A stretch of DNA of 64,000 nt from Rhizobium sp. BK313 (GTDB lineage Bacteria; Pseudomonadota; Alphaproteobacteria; Rhizobiales; Rhizobiaceae), in contig NZ_JACHZQ010000001.1 in the NCBI RefSeq assembly GCF_014193655.1, positions 620,001-684,000 on the forward strand. Direction: 5' to 3'. The notes beneath the pieces are model-generated. The model had not been told where the DNA came from. It did not search any database and was given only the letters and a program-made list of their open reading frames with translations. Position numbers and translations under genes: made by a program. Of the stretch, positions 26,998 through 35,284 are shown piece after piece. Position 1 is the first letter of the stretch, and the number at the start of each line of letters is the position of its first letter.

Positions 26998-27957
26998 CTA
27001 GGGCGCGAAAGTGGTCTCAGATGTATCGGATACGGGCTTGGAAGCAAAGCGTCGCTCGCGCCAGAGGATATAGAGGCCGGAGGCGATGATGATAAAAATA
27101 CCGACCCATTTGATCAGATCCGGGAAGTTGTCGAAGACCAGCCAACCGAAGATCGTCGCGGAGACGATCTCGAAATATTGCAGCGGCGCCAGTGTCGATG
27201 CCGGGGCTGCGCGATAGGCATGGACGGTGAGAACGCCGGCGACCGCGGCGGTGACGCCGACACCAAGAAGATAGAGCATCGCGGTGCCATCGGGCATGAC
27301 GGAATCGATGACTGGCGAGCCAGTGCCGTGGCCGATCGCGAGCAGAACGAGGCAGATCGCCATACCCCAGACACCGGTCTGGAACTGCATCGGCCAGGCA
27401 TCCTCACTATGCGAGACGACGCGCGTGATCATCACATAGACGGCGATGCAGAGTGCGGTGACGACAGGTAGCAGAGCCACGAAGCCGACCTCCTCGAAAC
27501 TCGGCTGAATGATCAGCATAGCGCCGAAGAAGCCGACAGCGCAGGCCGTATAACGTCGCCAACCGATCGTCTCCTTCAGGAAGATGCTGCTGAGGATGGT
27601 CAGCATGATCGGCTCCACGAAGAAAATGGCGATGGCGTCGGCTACCTCCATGACCTGCAGGGTTGTGACGAAGGAGACCATCGACAACGTCAACACGCCG
27701 GCGCGAATAGCATGTACTCCGCTGCGGCGCAGCGACCATGAGCCCCATTGGCCGCGCAAGGCCATCATCGGCAACGCGAAGAGCCACTGGAGGATGAAGC
27801 GGGCGGCGGTGACCTCCGCCGGCGGAACAGTGACGGCGGCGAGCTTCGAGAAGATGTCGATGATCGGCGACAGGACGACCGACAGGAACATCATCATCAA
27901 GCCGAATGTCAGCTCCGACTGACGCAAACGGGGCAGGGAACCGCCGATGGCATTCAT
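26998..27957 (-). CDS. EamA/DMT-family transporter
   Basis: A 319-residue inner-membrane protein with about ten hydrophobic segments in two EamA repeats, the second ending VGIFIIIASGLYILWRERR. Members export metabolites or amino acids. AAAGGAAAG precedes the ATG. It lies between the hydrolase gene (18 bases upstream) and the CoA-transferase gene (17 bases downstream) on the same strand, so it may handle a substrate or product of those enzymes. Confidence 0.88.
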   Translation of the reverse strand: MNAIGGSLPRLRQSELTFGLMMMFLSVVLSPIIDIFSKLAAVTVPPAEVTAARFILQWLFALPMMALRGQWGSWSLRRSGVHAIRAGVLTLSMVSFVTTLQVMEVADAIAIFFVEPIMLTILSSIFLKETIGWRRYTACAVGFFGAMLIIQPSFEEVGFVALLPVVTALCIAVYVMITRVVSHSEDAWPMQFQTGVWGMAICLVLLAIGHGTGSPVIDSVMPDGTAMLYLLGVGVTAAVAGVLTVHAYRAAPASTLAPLQYFEIVSATIFGWLVFDNFPDLIKWVGIFIIIASGLYILWRERRFASKPVSDTSETTFAP

Positions 27958-27975
27958 TCTAACTTTCCTTTGGGA

Positions 27976-28908
27976 TCAGGCTCTTGCCGTCACTTGCTGA
28001 CACCAGTCCGAAAAATCCGAAATGGCTGCGGCCGCGCCGATCTCGTTCAGCGTTTCATGCCGCATGTCCTGATAGATGGACATGGTGATATGTGAGAATC
28101 CGGCCTTTTTCAAATGGTTTGACAGCCAGGAAATCGCTTTTCCATTGTTCGTCGCCGGGTCATGCCCACCGCCGATGAGGTGGATCGGCATCTCGCGCCG
28201 AAGCCGATCGAGATGGGCTTTTTGTGGTGCGCGGAAGGTCAGTTCGAAAATGTCCAGCCACAGCGAGACCGAGGCATCGAAGCCGCAGAGCGGATCGGCG
28301 ATGTACTTATCCACCTCCGCAGGAATGCGCGACAGCCAATCGAATTTAGTGCGGCGGTTCGCGATCGATTGGCCCCAGGCGTCAAATGTCAGCTTCGGCA
28401 GCAGCCCGCTCGGTACGTCCGAACCTTTCAGCATGCGTTCCGCCTTCAGGATGACCTGCGCCGCGCGCCCGGAAAGGCCGGGGTTGAAGTTCGAGTTCCA
28501 AACCGTGACCGCATCGAATTTATCGGGATGCGTCACCGCCACGTTGAGGCTGATCAGGCCGCCCATGGAATGGCCGAAGAGGATGACCGGCAGGCCGGGA
28601 TGGGCGGCGGCGGCAAGCTCGCGCATTGCCAGCACATCGGCAATAACCTGCCCGATACCATCTCTCCGGGCAAAGCGGCCGATCGGCGCGTCCGCAGCGA
28701 TCGTCTCTCCGTGGCCGCGGTGATCATGGGCGTAGACATGATAGCCGTGTGCCACCATGGCTTCGGCGAAATGCTCGTAGCGACGGGAATGTTCGGCAAG
28801 GCCGTGGCTGATGAGAAGCACGCCACGCGCGCCGCCCTGTGCCGGCGAATGATGATAGGCGAGTGTCGCGCCCGTCGGACTATCCAGATGCCTCGTTTCG
28901 GCAAACAT
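27976..28908 (-). CDS. alpha/beta hydrolase (serine aminopeptidase S33 / monoacylglycerol-lipase type)
   Basis: A 310-residue alpha/beta-hydrolase: oxyanion-side motif LLISHGLAEHSRRY, nucleophile elbow GHSMGG at about 112-117, late Asp in IGGGHDPATN and His in MRHETLNE. This is the pattern of lysophospholipase/monoglyceride lipases (PldB type). There is no signal peptide. GGAGGAAA precedes the ATG. First gene of the four-gene minus-strand set; divergent from RNase T2. Confidence 0.87.
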   Translation of the reverse strand: MFAETRHLDSPTGATLAYHHSPAQGGARGVLLISHGLAEHSRRYEHFAEAMVAHGYHVYAHDHRGHGETIAADAPIGRFARRDGIGQVIADVLAMRELAAAAHPGLPVILFGHSMGGLISLNVAVTHPDKFDAVTVWNSNFNPGLSGRAAQVILKAERMLKGSDVPSGLLPKLTFDAWGQSIANRRTKFDWLSRIPAEVDKYIADPLCGFDASVSLWLDIFELTFRAPQKAHLDRLRREMPIHLIGGGHDPATNNGKAISWLSNHLKKAGFSHITMSIYQDMRHETLNEIGAAAAISDFSDWCQQVTARA

Positions 28909-29074
28909 GCGCGTTTCCTCCCCATGCCGGACGAAAGGTCATTGCCGGCAGGATTGCAATGGAGGGTAGGTGAAGCTCACAGAAATAAATCTCCGCGACG
29001 TTTGCGATTCAGGGTTGCGTCCAGCCAATCAAGCTGCTTATTTGTTCTCATATTGTTCTGTTTGGAGGCGTGGA

Positions 29075-29824
29075 ATGAGGCATTGGCTTCAGGGGTTTGC
29101 AGTTGCGGTTCTGGCCGCGATGGTGATGTCGACGAGTGTGATGGCGCAGGAGAATAGCCGGGGTCGGACGCGATTTATTCTGGCGGCAAGTTGGGAGCCG
29201 GCTTTCTGCGCGACGAACCAAAAGAAGGCAGAGTGCCGAAATCAGTCACCGAATGACTTTGATGCCAAGAATTTTTCCCTGCACGGTCTTTGGCCGATGC
29301 GGCAGGAATATTGCGATGTTTCCGATGATCTGAAGCAGTCCGATCGCAGTAGCGACTGGAAAGACTTGCCGGCTGTTCAATTGTCCGCGCAAACCAAGGC
29401 TGCGCTGGACAAAGTCATGCCCGGCACTCAATCCGGTCTGGAGCGGCATGAGTGGATCAGACACGGCACTTGCACCAAGCTCAGCGCTGATGATTATTTC
29501 GGGGCTGCGATCGGTTTGATCAATGAACTCAATGCTTCTGCCGTGCGCGATCTTTTTGCGCAGAATATCGGCAAGACACTCGACGCCGAAACCATCAAGG
29601 CCGCTTTCGACAAGAGCTTTGGCGAAGGCGCCAGCGATCGCGTGAAGATGAGCTGCCGCCGGGTCGGCAAGGTGCGCGTGATCTCGGAACTGACGATCGG
29701 TCTGTCGGAGGATGCCATCCGGCCATCGCAAGACGGCGAGCCGCGGCTCGAGCAACTGATCCAGAACGCCGGCAGCACATCATTCGGCTGCGATCAAGGC
29801 GTGGTGGACGCGGCAGGTTTCTGA
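29075..29824 (+). CDS. secreted ribonuclease T2 family protein
   Basis: A 249-residue T2-type RNase with a signal peptide (hydrophobic core about 7-24, ending VMAQ). Both catalytic segments are present: FSLHGLWP (CAS I) and HEWIRHGTC (CAS II, Arg where Lys is common). At least six cysteines could form disulfides in the periplasm. Enzymes of this family cut single-stranded RNA to 3'-phosphates through 2',3'-cyclic intermediates and scavenge external RNA. The ATG at 29075 follows GGAGG; the longer in-frame start at 28970 would bury the signal peptide. Confidence 0.9.
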   Translation: MRHWLQGFAVAVLAAMVMSTSVMAQENSRGRTRFILAASWEPAFCATNQKKAECRNQSPNDFDAKNFSLHGLWPMRQEYCDVSDDLKQSDRSSDWKDLPAVQLSAQTKAALDKVMPGTQSGLERHEWIRHGTCTKLSADDYFGAAIGLINELNASAVRDLFAQNIGKTLDAETIKAAFDKSFGEGASDRVKMSCRRVGKVRVISELTIGLSEDAIRPSQDGEPRLEQLIQNAGSTSFGCDQGVVDAAGF

Positions 29825-29949
29825 GATCCAGCGACGGTTCGGCGCGGATAAATGCCCTCGGACAAGGTTTCGCCGTTGCCCGAGGGCGGGGTTTCGCCTA
29901 CATAGCGGCACAATTCGCAATGTTATCCGCCCGTGGAGCAACCCAAGCT

Positions 29950-31599
29950 ATGGCACGTCAGTTCATCTATCATATGGCCGGTCTGAATAAGGCCTATGGC
30001 GCCAAAAAGATCCTGGAAAATATTCATCTCTCCTTTTATCCCGACGCCAAGATCGGCATTCTCGGCCCGAACGGCGCCGGTAAGTCGACCGTCTTGCGCA
30101 TCATGGCCGGCCTCGACAAGGAATATACCGGTGAGGCCTGGCTGGCTGAAGGCGCCACGATCGGCTACCTACCGCAGGAGCCGCAGCTCGATCCAGCCAA
30201 GACCGCGCTCGAGAACGTCATGGAAGGCGTCGCCAAGAAAACCGAGATCCTCAATCGCTACAACGAATTGATGATGAACTATTCCGACGAGACGGCGGAA
30301 GAGGGCGCCAAGCTCCAGGATATCATCGACAGCCAGAACCTTTGGGACCTCGAAAGCCAGGTGGAAATGGCGATGGACGCGCTTCGCTGCCCTCCGGGCG
30401 ATGCCGACGTCACCAACCTCTCCGGCGGCGAACGCCGTCGTTTGGCGCTGTGCAAGTTGCTTCTGTCGCAGCCGGATGTTCTGCTGCTCGACGAACCGAC
30501 CAACCATCTCGACGCGGAAACGATCGCCTGGCTGGAAAAGCACCTGCGTGCCTATCCGGGTGCGGTGCTGATGGTCACCCACGACCGTTACTTCCTCGAT
30601 AACGTCACCGGCTGGATCCTCGAACTGGACCGCGGCCGCGGCATTCCCTACGAGGGCAACTACTCTGCCTATCTGCAGGCAAAGGCGAAGCGTATGCTGC
30701 AGGAAGGCCGCGAAGAGGCGAGCCGCCAGAAAGCTCTTGCCCGCGAACAGGAATGGATCGCTTCCAGCCCGAAGGCACGGCAGGCGAAATCCAAGGCCCG
30801 TATCCGTGCCTATGACCAGTTGGTCGACGCTGCCGAAAATCAGCGTCCCGGCGACGCGCAGATCATCATCCCGGTTGGCGAACGCCTCGGCCAGGTGGTG
30901 ATCGAAATGGAAGGCATTACCAAGGGATATAGTGATCGTGTCTTGATCGAAGACTTGTCGCTGAAATTGCCGCCGGGTGGTATCGTCGGCGTCATCGGCC
31001 CGAACGGCGCCGGCAAGACGACGCTTTTCCGGATGATCACCGGCCAGGAAACGCCGGATAGCGGCTCCATCCGCATCGGTGACACGGTTCATCTCGGTTA
31101 CGTCGACCAGAGCCGTGATGCGCTTGACGGCAACAAGACCGTTTGGGAGGAAATTTCTGGCGGCGCCGAAGTCATCAAACTCGGAAAATATGAAATGAAC
31201 TCCAGAGCTTATTGCTCGACGTTCAATTTCAAGGGTGGCGACCAGCAGCAGAAGGTCGGCAACCTTTCCGGCGGCCAGCGCAACCGCGTGCACCTTGCCA
31301 AGATGCTGAAGGCCGGCGGTAATGTCCTGCTGCTCGACGAACCAACCAACGACCTCGACACCGAAACGCTCGGTGCGCTTGAGGTTGCGCTTGAAAACTT
31401 CGCGGGCTGCGCCGTGATCATCAGCCACGATCGCATGTTCCTCGACCGCCTGGCGACGCATATCCTCGCCTTTGAAGGCGACAGCCATGTTGAATGGTTC
31501 GAAGGTAACTTCGAAGACTACGAACAGGACAAGATGCGCCGCCTCGGCGTCGAAAGCATCAATCCGAGCCGCGTGACCTACAAGCGGCTGACGCGTTAA
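29950..31599 (+). CDS. ettA: energy-dependent translational throttle protein EttA (ABC-F)
   Basis: A 549-residue ABC-F ATPase with two nucleotide-binding domains and no membrane part. Walker A motifs GPNGAGKST and GPNGAGKTT, signatures LSGGERRR and LSGGQRNR, and two Walker B LLLDEPTN are intact. The linker (RMLQEGREEASRQKALAREQEW) is the P-site-tRNA-interaction motif, and the arm insertion in domain 1 is short, as in EttA. It binds the ribosomal E site and gates the first elongation step according to ATP/ADP. The ATG at 29950 begins the conserved ARQFIYHM. A terminator follows. Confidence 0.95.
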   Translation: MARQFIYHMAGLNKAYGAKKILENIHLSFYPDAKIGILGPNGAGKSTVLRIMAGLDKEYTGEAWLAEGATIGYLPQEPQLDPAKTALENVMEGVAKKTEILNRYNELMMNYSDETAEEGAKLQDIIDSQNLWDLESQVEMAMDALRCPPGDADVTNLSGGERRRLALCKLLLSQPDVLLLDEPTNHLDAETIAWLEKHLRAYPGAVLMVTHDRYFLDNVTGWILELDRGRGIPYEGNYSAYLQAKAKRMLQEGREEASRQKALAREQEWIASSPKARQAKSKARIRAYDQLVDAAENQRPGDAQIIIPVGERLGQVVIEMEGITKGYSDRVLIEDLSLKLPPGGIVGVIGPNGAGKTTLFRMITGQETPDSGSIRIGDTVHLGYVDQSRDALDGNKTVWEEISGGAEVIKLGKYEMNSRAYCSTFNFKGGDQQQKVGNLSGGQRNRVHLAKMLKAGGNVLLLDEPTNDLDTETLGALEVALENFAGCAVIISHDRMFLDRLATHILAFEGDSHVEWFEGNFEDYEQDKMRRLGVESINPSRVTYKRLTR

Positions 31600-31623
31600 G
31601 TTCACGGATTTCGGTCTATCGAG

Positions 31624-31650
31624 AACCCCGGCTCGTCCGGGGTTTTTCTT
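31624..31650 (+). terminator. Rho-independent terminator after ettA
   Basis: AACCCCGG and CCGGGGTT pair around CTCGT, followed by TTTCTTTG, 24 bases after the stop. Confidence 0.88.
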
Positions 31651-31758
31651 TGTCTTCACACAGGATGCGCATATTCTCCCGCCGACAGAAACTAACAGAT
31701 TTCCGACGTCGAATTCTCTTACGAACCAATTCGCTCTTGCAGAGCGCGAGCAAATCAC

Positions 31759-31774
31759 ATAAAGATATCTTTAT
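31759..31774. promoter_or_regulatory. 16-bp perfect palindrome, candidate SahR operator
   Basis: ATAAAGATATCTTTAT is its own reverse complement and lies 18 bases before the regulator ATG at 31793; a third half-site, ATATCTT, follows directly at 31773-31779. The position over the transcription or translation start suggests autoregulation of the sahR-metF pair. Confidence 0.65.
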
Positions 31775-31792
31775 ATCTTGATTGGGTGGTGG

Positions 31793-32818
31793 ATGACGGA
31801 TCTGGTGAAATTCGGTTTGGACGATCTGGTGGATGTGCTGAAGGCGGCAGGCGAACCCACGCGGCTGCGTCTGCTGGCGCTTCTTGCTGCCGGCGATCTC
31901 ACCGTCACCGATCTTACCGAAATTCTCGGCCAGTCACAGCCCCGTATTTCGCGGCATCTGAAGCTGCTCGGCGAGGCCGGCCTGATTGATCGCTATCAGG
32001 AGGGCGCCTGGGCCTATTTCCGTCTGAAGCAGGAGGGCAAGGCCGTCATCCTCGTGCGTACGCTTCTCCGGCACGCGGCCGAAAATGATCCTGTATTGTT
32101 GCGCGACGGTGAACGCCTTTCCGCCGTCAAGCGTATTCGTGCCGAGCGGGCGCAAGCCTATTTCAGCCGCAATGCAGCCGAATGGGACGAACTGCGCCGC
32201 CTGCACGTGGCCGACGAGGATGTCGATAAGGCCTTGATTGAGTTGATAGGCCCGCAGCAGATAGATTCTTTTCTCGATCTCGGCACCGGTACGGGCCGGA
32301 TGCTGCAATTGTTGGCGGGCCATTATCGCCGCGCAGTCGGTATCGACGCCAGCCGCGACATGCTGGCCGTGGCGCGCGCCAATCTCGATCGATCGAACAT
32401 TACCGCCGCTTCGGTGCGGCATGGCGACATCTTCAATCTGCCGCTCGAGGCGCAGGATTTCGATCTGATCACCATCCATCAGGTGCTGCATTTCCTCGAC
32501 CAGCCGGAGATCGCCATCAACGAGGCGGCGCGAATGCTCAGGCCCGGCGGCCGGCTGGTGATCATCGATCTCGCCCCGCATGGGCTGGAGTATCTACGCG
32601 ATGAACATGCGCATCTGAGACTCGGTTTCTCGCATCAGACCATATCGGAATGGCTGAAACTGGCGGGGCTCGATGTCGAGCAGGTGCTGGACCTTCATTC
32701 GGGGAGGGAGGGCGGTCAAGCGCTGACGGTCACGATCTGGCTGGCGCGCGACCCGCGGCTGCTGATTGCTGCCGGGCAGGACCGCCAGTCGTCCCCTGTT
32801 CTTGCCGGGAGAGCTTGA
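31793..32818 (+). CDS. ArsR-type regulator fused to a SAM-dependent methyltransferase domain (SahR-like)
   Basis: A 341-residue fusion: an ArsR winged helix at about 8-95 (LTEILGQSQPRISRHLKLLGEAG) and a class I methyltransferase domain at about 130-300 (motif I FLDLGTGTGRML, then GIDASRDML). This is the architecture of SahR, which senses S-adenosylhomocysteine and controls methionine-cycle genes in Proteobacteria. metF begins one base after its stop, in keeping with that role. The ATG at 31793 is preferred to an in-frame ATG at 31778 that lies inside the palindrome's extension. Whether the methyltransferase fold is catalytic or only a sensor is not known. Confidence 0.85.
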   Translation: MTDLVKFGLDDLVDVLKAAGEPTRLRLLALLAAGDLTVTDLTEILGQSQPRISRHLKLLGEAGLIDRYQEGAWAYFRLKQEGKAVILVRTLLRHAAENDPVLLRDGERLSAVKRIRAERAQAYFSRNAAEWDELRRLHVADEDVDKALIELIGPQQIDSFLDLGTGTGRMLQLLAGHYRRAVGIDASRDMLAVARANLDRSNITAASVRHGDIFNLPLEAQDFDLITIHQVLHFLDQPEIAINEAARMLRPGGRLVIIDLAPHGLEYLRDEHAHLRLGFSHQTISEWLKLAGLDVEQVLDLHSGREGGQALTVTIWLARDPRLLIAAGQDRQSSPVLAGRA

Positions 32819-32819
32819 T

Positions 32820-33722
32820 ATGTCTTCAAAGACTGAAAACGGCCAGCGTGGCATCCGCATTTCCTTCGAATTCTTCCCACCGAAATCGGAAGAGGCCGAG
32901 GCGCAATTGTGGAACACGGTCGCAGATTTGACCGAGTGGCAACCGGAGTTCGTCTCCGTTACCTACGGCGCCGGCGGTTCGACGAAGGCGCCGACATTGT
33001 CCGCCGTGCGCCGGATGATTCACGAAACACCGTTCACGACCGCTTCGCATCTGACTTGCGTGGGCGCAACGCGCGAGGATACGCATCGCGTCATTGACGA
33101 TTTCCTCGCCGCTGGGGTCCGCCGGTTCGTGGCGTTGCGTGGTGACCCACCCGGTGGCGTCGGCTCTGCTTACCAGCCGCATCCCGGCGGCTATGCCAAT
33201 GCCGCCGAACTGGTATCGGCATTGCGCGAACGTGGTGATTTCGATATTTCCGTGTCGGCCTATCCGGAAAAGCATCCGGAAAGCCGGGACACTGCCGCCG
33301 ATATCGACATGCTGAAGCGCAAGGCCGATAATGGCGCCAACCGGGCCTTGACCCAATTCTTCTTCGACAATGATGCCTTTGAACGCTATCACGACCGCGT
33401 TCGCGCTGTCGGCGTCAAGATTCCCGTCGTGCCCGGTATCATGCCGATACAGAACCTGACGCAGTTGAAGCGCTTTGCCGGCGCCTGCGGCACCAGCATC
33501 CCTTCCTGGCTGGACGAGCGTTTTGACGGCCTCGACGAGCTTGCCGATAAGCGGGCGAGCGTTGCCGCGGATGTCGCCGCGGAGCAGATCGAAGACCTGG
33601 TTCGTCGCGGCATCCATGAGTTTCATCTCTACACAATGAATCGCTCGCCGCTCGTCTCAGCGGTTCTCGAACGGTTGGGCATCCGGCGCAAGGCGGATGC
33701 ACGCGCCGGCGCTGCAGCCTGA
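32820..33722 (+). CDS. metF: 5,10-methylenetetrahydrofolate reductase
   Basis: A 300-residue FAD enzyme that reduces methylene-THF to methyl-THF for methionine synthesis. Family features: SFEFFPPKSEEAE near the start (catalytic Glu), VTYGAGGST, ALRGDPPGG, YPEKHPES, and FFFDNDAFERY. The start at 32820 follows the SahR-like regulator stop by one base; an in-frame upstream start at 32766 lies within the regulator. Closed by a strong terminator. Confidence 0.94.
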   Translation: MSSKTENGQRGIRISFEFFPPKSEEAEAQLWNTVADLTEWQPEFVSVTYGAGGSTKAPTLSAVRRMIHETPFTTASHLTCVGATREDTHRVIDDFLAAGVRRFVALRGDPPGGVGSAYQPHPGGYANAAELVSALRERGDFDISVSAYPEKHPESRDTAADIDMLKRKADNGANRALTQFFFDNDAFERYHDRVRAVGVKIPVVPGIMPIQNLTQLKRFAGACGTSIPSWLDERFDGLDELADKRASVAADVAAEQIEDLVRRGIHEFHLYTMNRSPLVSAVLERLGIRRKADARAGAAA

Positions 33723-33743
33723 CAAAGCTGGCATGCGAACATG

Positions 33744-33780
33744 AAAAAGCACATGCCGATTTCCGGCATGCGCTTTTTAA
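33744..33780. terminator. bidirectional terminator between metF and the microprotein gene
   Basis: AAAAAGCACATGCCG and CGGCATGCGCTTTTT form a 15-bp stem with one mismatch around ATTTC. Each strand ends in a U-run, so it can serve both metF (22 bases upstream) and the minus-strand small gene (62 bases from its stop). Confidence 0.85.
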
Positions 33781-33841
33781 AGGGAATAGGTTGTTTTGTT
33801 AGCTTTCAGGAGTACGGCTGCCTGCGTTGTTCGTTACTTCG

Positions 33842-33919
33842 TCAGATGAAAAGCATCGTCACCACGAATACGAACGCTGCACTGACCACTAGGACGTTGA
33901 TGGATCGCGTCAATCCCAT
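33842..33919 (-). CDS. 25-residue single-pass membrane microprotein
   Basis: Read on the minus strand, a strong AGGAGGAAGAC site precedes ATG at 33919, followed by 25 codons to TGA. The peptide starts MGLTRSINVL and is hydrophobic to its end at MLFI, with one basic residue (Arg5) near the N-terminus, so it should insert as a single helix with its start inside the cell. It has its own downstream bidirectional terminator and no overlap with other genes. I recall similar tiny proteins being annotated in rhizobia, but the function is unknown. It is too short for ordinary gene finders. Confidence 0.75.
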   Translation of the reverse strand: MGLTRSINVLVVSAAFVFVVTMLFI

Positions 33920-34193
33920 GTCTTCCTCCTCAGTCAACTGTTAAAGTCTATGTCGGAAATGTGTCGCTTGGAAAGCGAATTCGATGCTGCGTCGCGGTAG
34001 GTTACGCAGGTTTTGAGTCGTGATAATCCAGTAAGTTGTTGTTATTTATGGAAAATTTTGAATGGCGCGCCATTCACGAAATTTAATGTAGCGTTAATTT
34101 AGCTGTGAATAAGATTAAGGCGGATGTCTTCCGCTGAACCACGAATCGTGCCGTTTGCGATTCGCAGGCTGGTCAGGCAGACTGTTGCTTGAG
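33920..34193. other. intergenic region with an 18-bp palindrome
   Basis: About 270 AT-rich bases. The notable part is TGAATGGCGCGCCATTCA at 34059-34076, a perfect 18-bp palindrome directly preceded by the palindrome AAAATTTT. It lies about 140 bases upstream of the microprotein start on the minus strand and downstream of the broken EamA gene. No gene is supported; a 12-codon frame starting with ATG at 34049 has no ribosome binding site. Confidence 0.5.
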
Positions 34194-35119
34194 CTAGAGG
34201 CCACTCGTTCTCGCGTTCGGTCGCATGCGCGCATAAATCCGCCCGTCGAGAATGAGCAGGCCGGCGCTGATCAGCAGCATGCCGGCGATTTCGGCGATGC
34301 CCAGTCGCTCGCCCAAAAAGAGAGAGCCGAGCAGGATGGCGCTCGGCGGTACGAGCAGGGTCACCAGCGAGGCGTTGGTGGCGCCAGCAAGCGCCATGAT
34401 GCGAAAATAGAGGATATAGGCGAAGGCGGTCGACAATAGTGCCATTCCGAGAATGGCGGCGAGCGCGCTGGCCGGCGGTGTTGCCAAGGTCCAGGGTTGA
34501 TCAAGCAAAAGGGCCACCGGTAGCATGAGAGCCGCGGAGCCGGTCAATTGACCTGCCGCAATAACAGGTGGCGCCATGCCTTTGAAACGTTTGGCGTAGA
34601 TCGCGGCGAAGCCATAGGAAACCGCAGCGAGAATCGGCAGCAGCAGCGCCCAGAGCGGAACCTCGGCGCGGCTTGTCATGCTTGGGCCGAGCAGCACGAT
34701 TGTGCCGACGAACCCTGTCAGGCAACCGGCGAGTTTGGCTGATGTCAACCGCTCGTCGGTGGTGAAGTGGTTGCCGATCAATACGGTCCAGATCGGCGTC
34801 GTCGCGTTCAGGATGATGCGAGCCCAGCGCCCATGTGCGTTTGGCCGACGAAGATCAGCGCATGCGGCACGGCGTTGTTAATCAGGCCCAGCAACAGGAA
34901 CTGCCGCCAATGTGCTCGCAGCAAATCGTAGATTCCGAAACGGCCGGCGATGTAGGCGTGCAGCGCTACTGCCGCCAGAGACAAGCGGAGGAAAACCAGC
35001 GTAAACGGCGGCACATAATGAACGGCGATGCGGGCGAAGAAGAACGAGCCGCCCCAGATCAACCCGAGCACCAGCAGCAGGCTCCAGGTCAATGCGTTCA
35101 TGCCATTGGTGGTGTTCAT
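34194..35119 (-). pseudogene. EamA/DMT-family transporter, frameshifted
   Basis: Two reading frames together make one EamA protein of about 308 residues. The 5' part (from ATG 35119, GGAGG seven bases ahead) runs through two-thirds of the first repeat and ends in VGQTHMGAGLAS then a premature TGA. The 3' part continues in another frame with ILNATTPIWTVLIGNHF. Adding one base near 34812-34818, in the minus-strand sequence GCATCATCCTG, restores the frame. The rest shows no decay, so either the mutation is recent or it is a sequencing error. The product, if intact, would be a ten-helix metabolite exporter. Confidence 0.85.
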
Positions 35120-35235
35120 CTGGTCTGCCTCCGCCATCGTGGGCTTATCTTGGCGGAAGGAGAGGCGCTTTCCACCCGTTTCTTGCCGAGCCCCGATCAG
35201 ATGCCGAAAAGTCACCGGATAATTGTCGGTTCCAC

Positions 35236-35266
35236 AAAACAAAAAGGCGGCCAGTGGCCGCCTTTC
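35236..35266 (-). terminator. terminator after the MltB-type transglycosylase gene
   Basis: On the minus strand AAAGGCGGCC and GGCCGCCTTT pair around ACT, followed by TTGTTTTG. It lies about 20 bases past the stop at 35285. Confidence 0.85.
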
Positions 35267-35284
35267 GTAGCAGAGCAGTAGCGG

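Noticed and set aside
33741..33944. 67-codon plus-strand frame after metF
   Set aside because: It begins inside a 15-bp terminator stem, lacks a ribosome binding site, and covers the better supported minus-strand microprotein gene.
34049..34087. 12-codon frame across the 18-bp palindrome
   Set aside because: No ribosome binding site; the palindrome itself explains the sequence.
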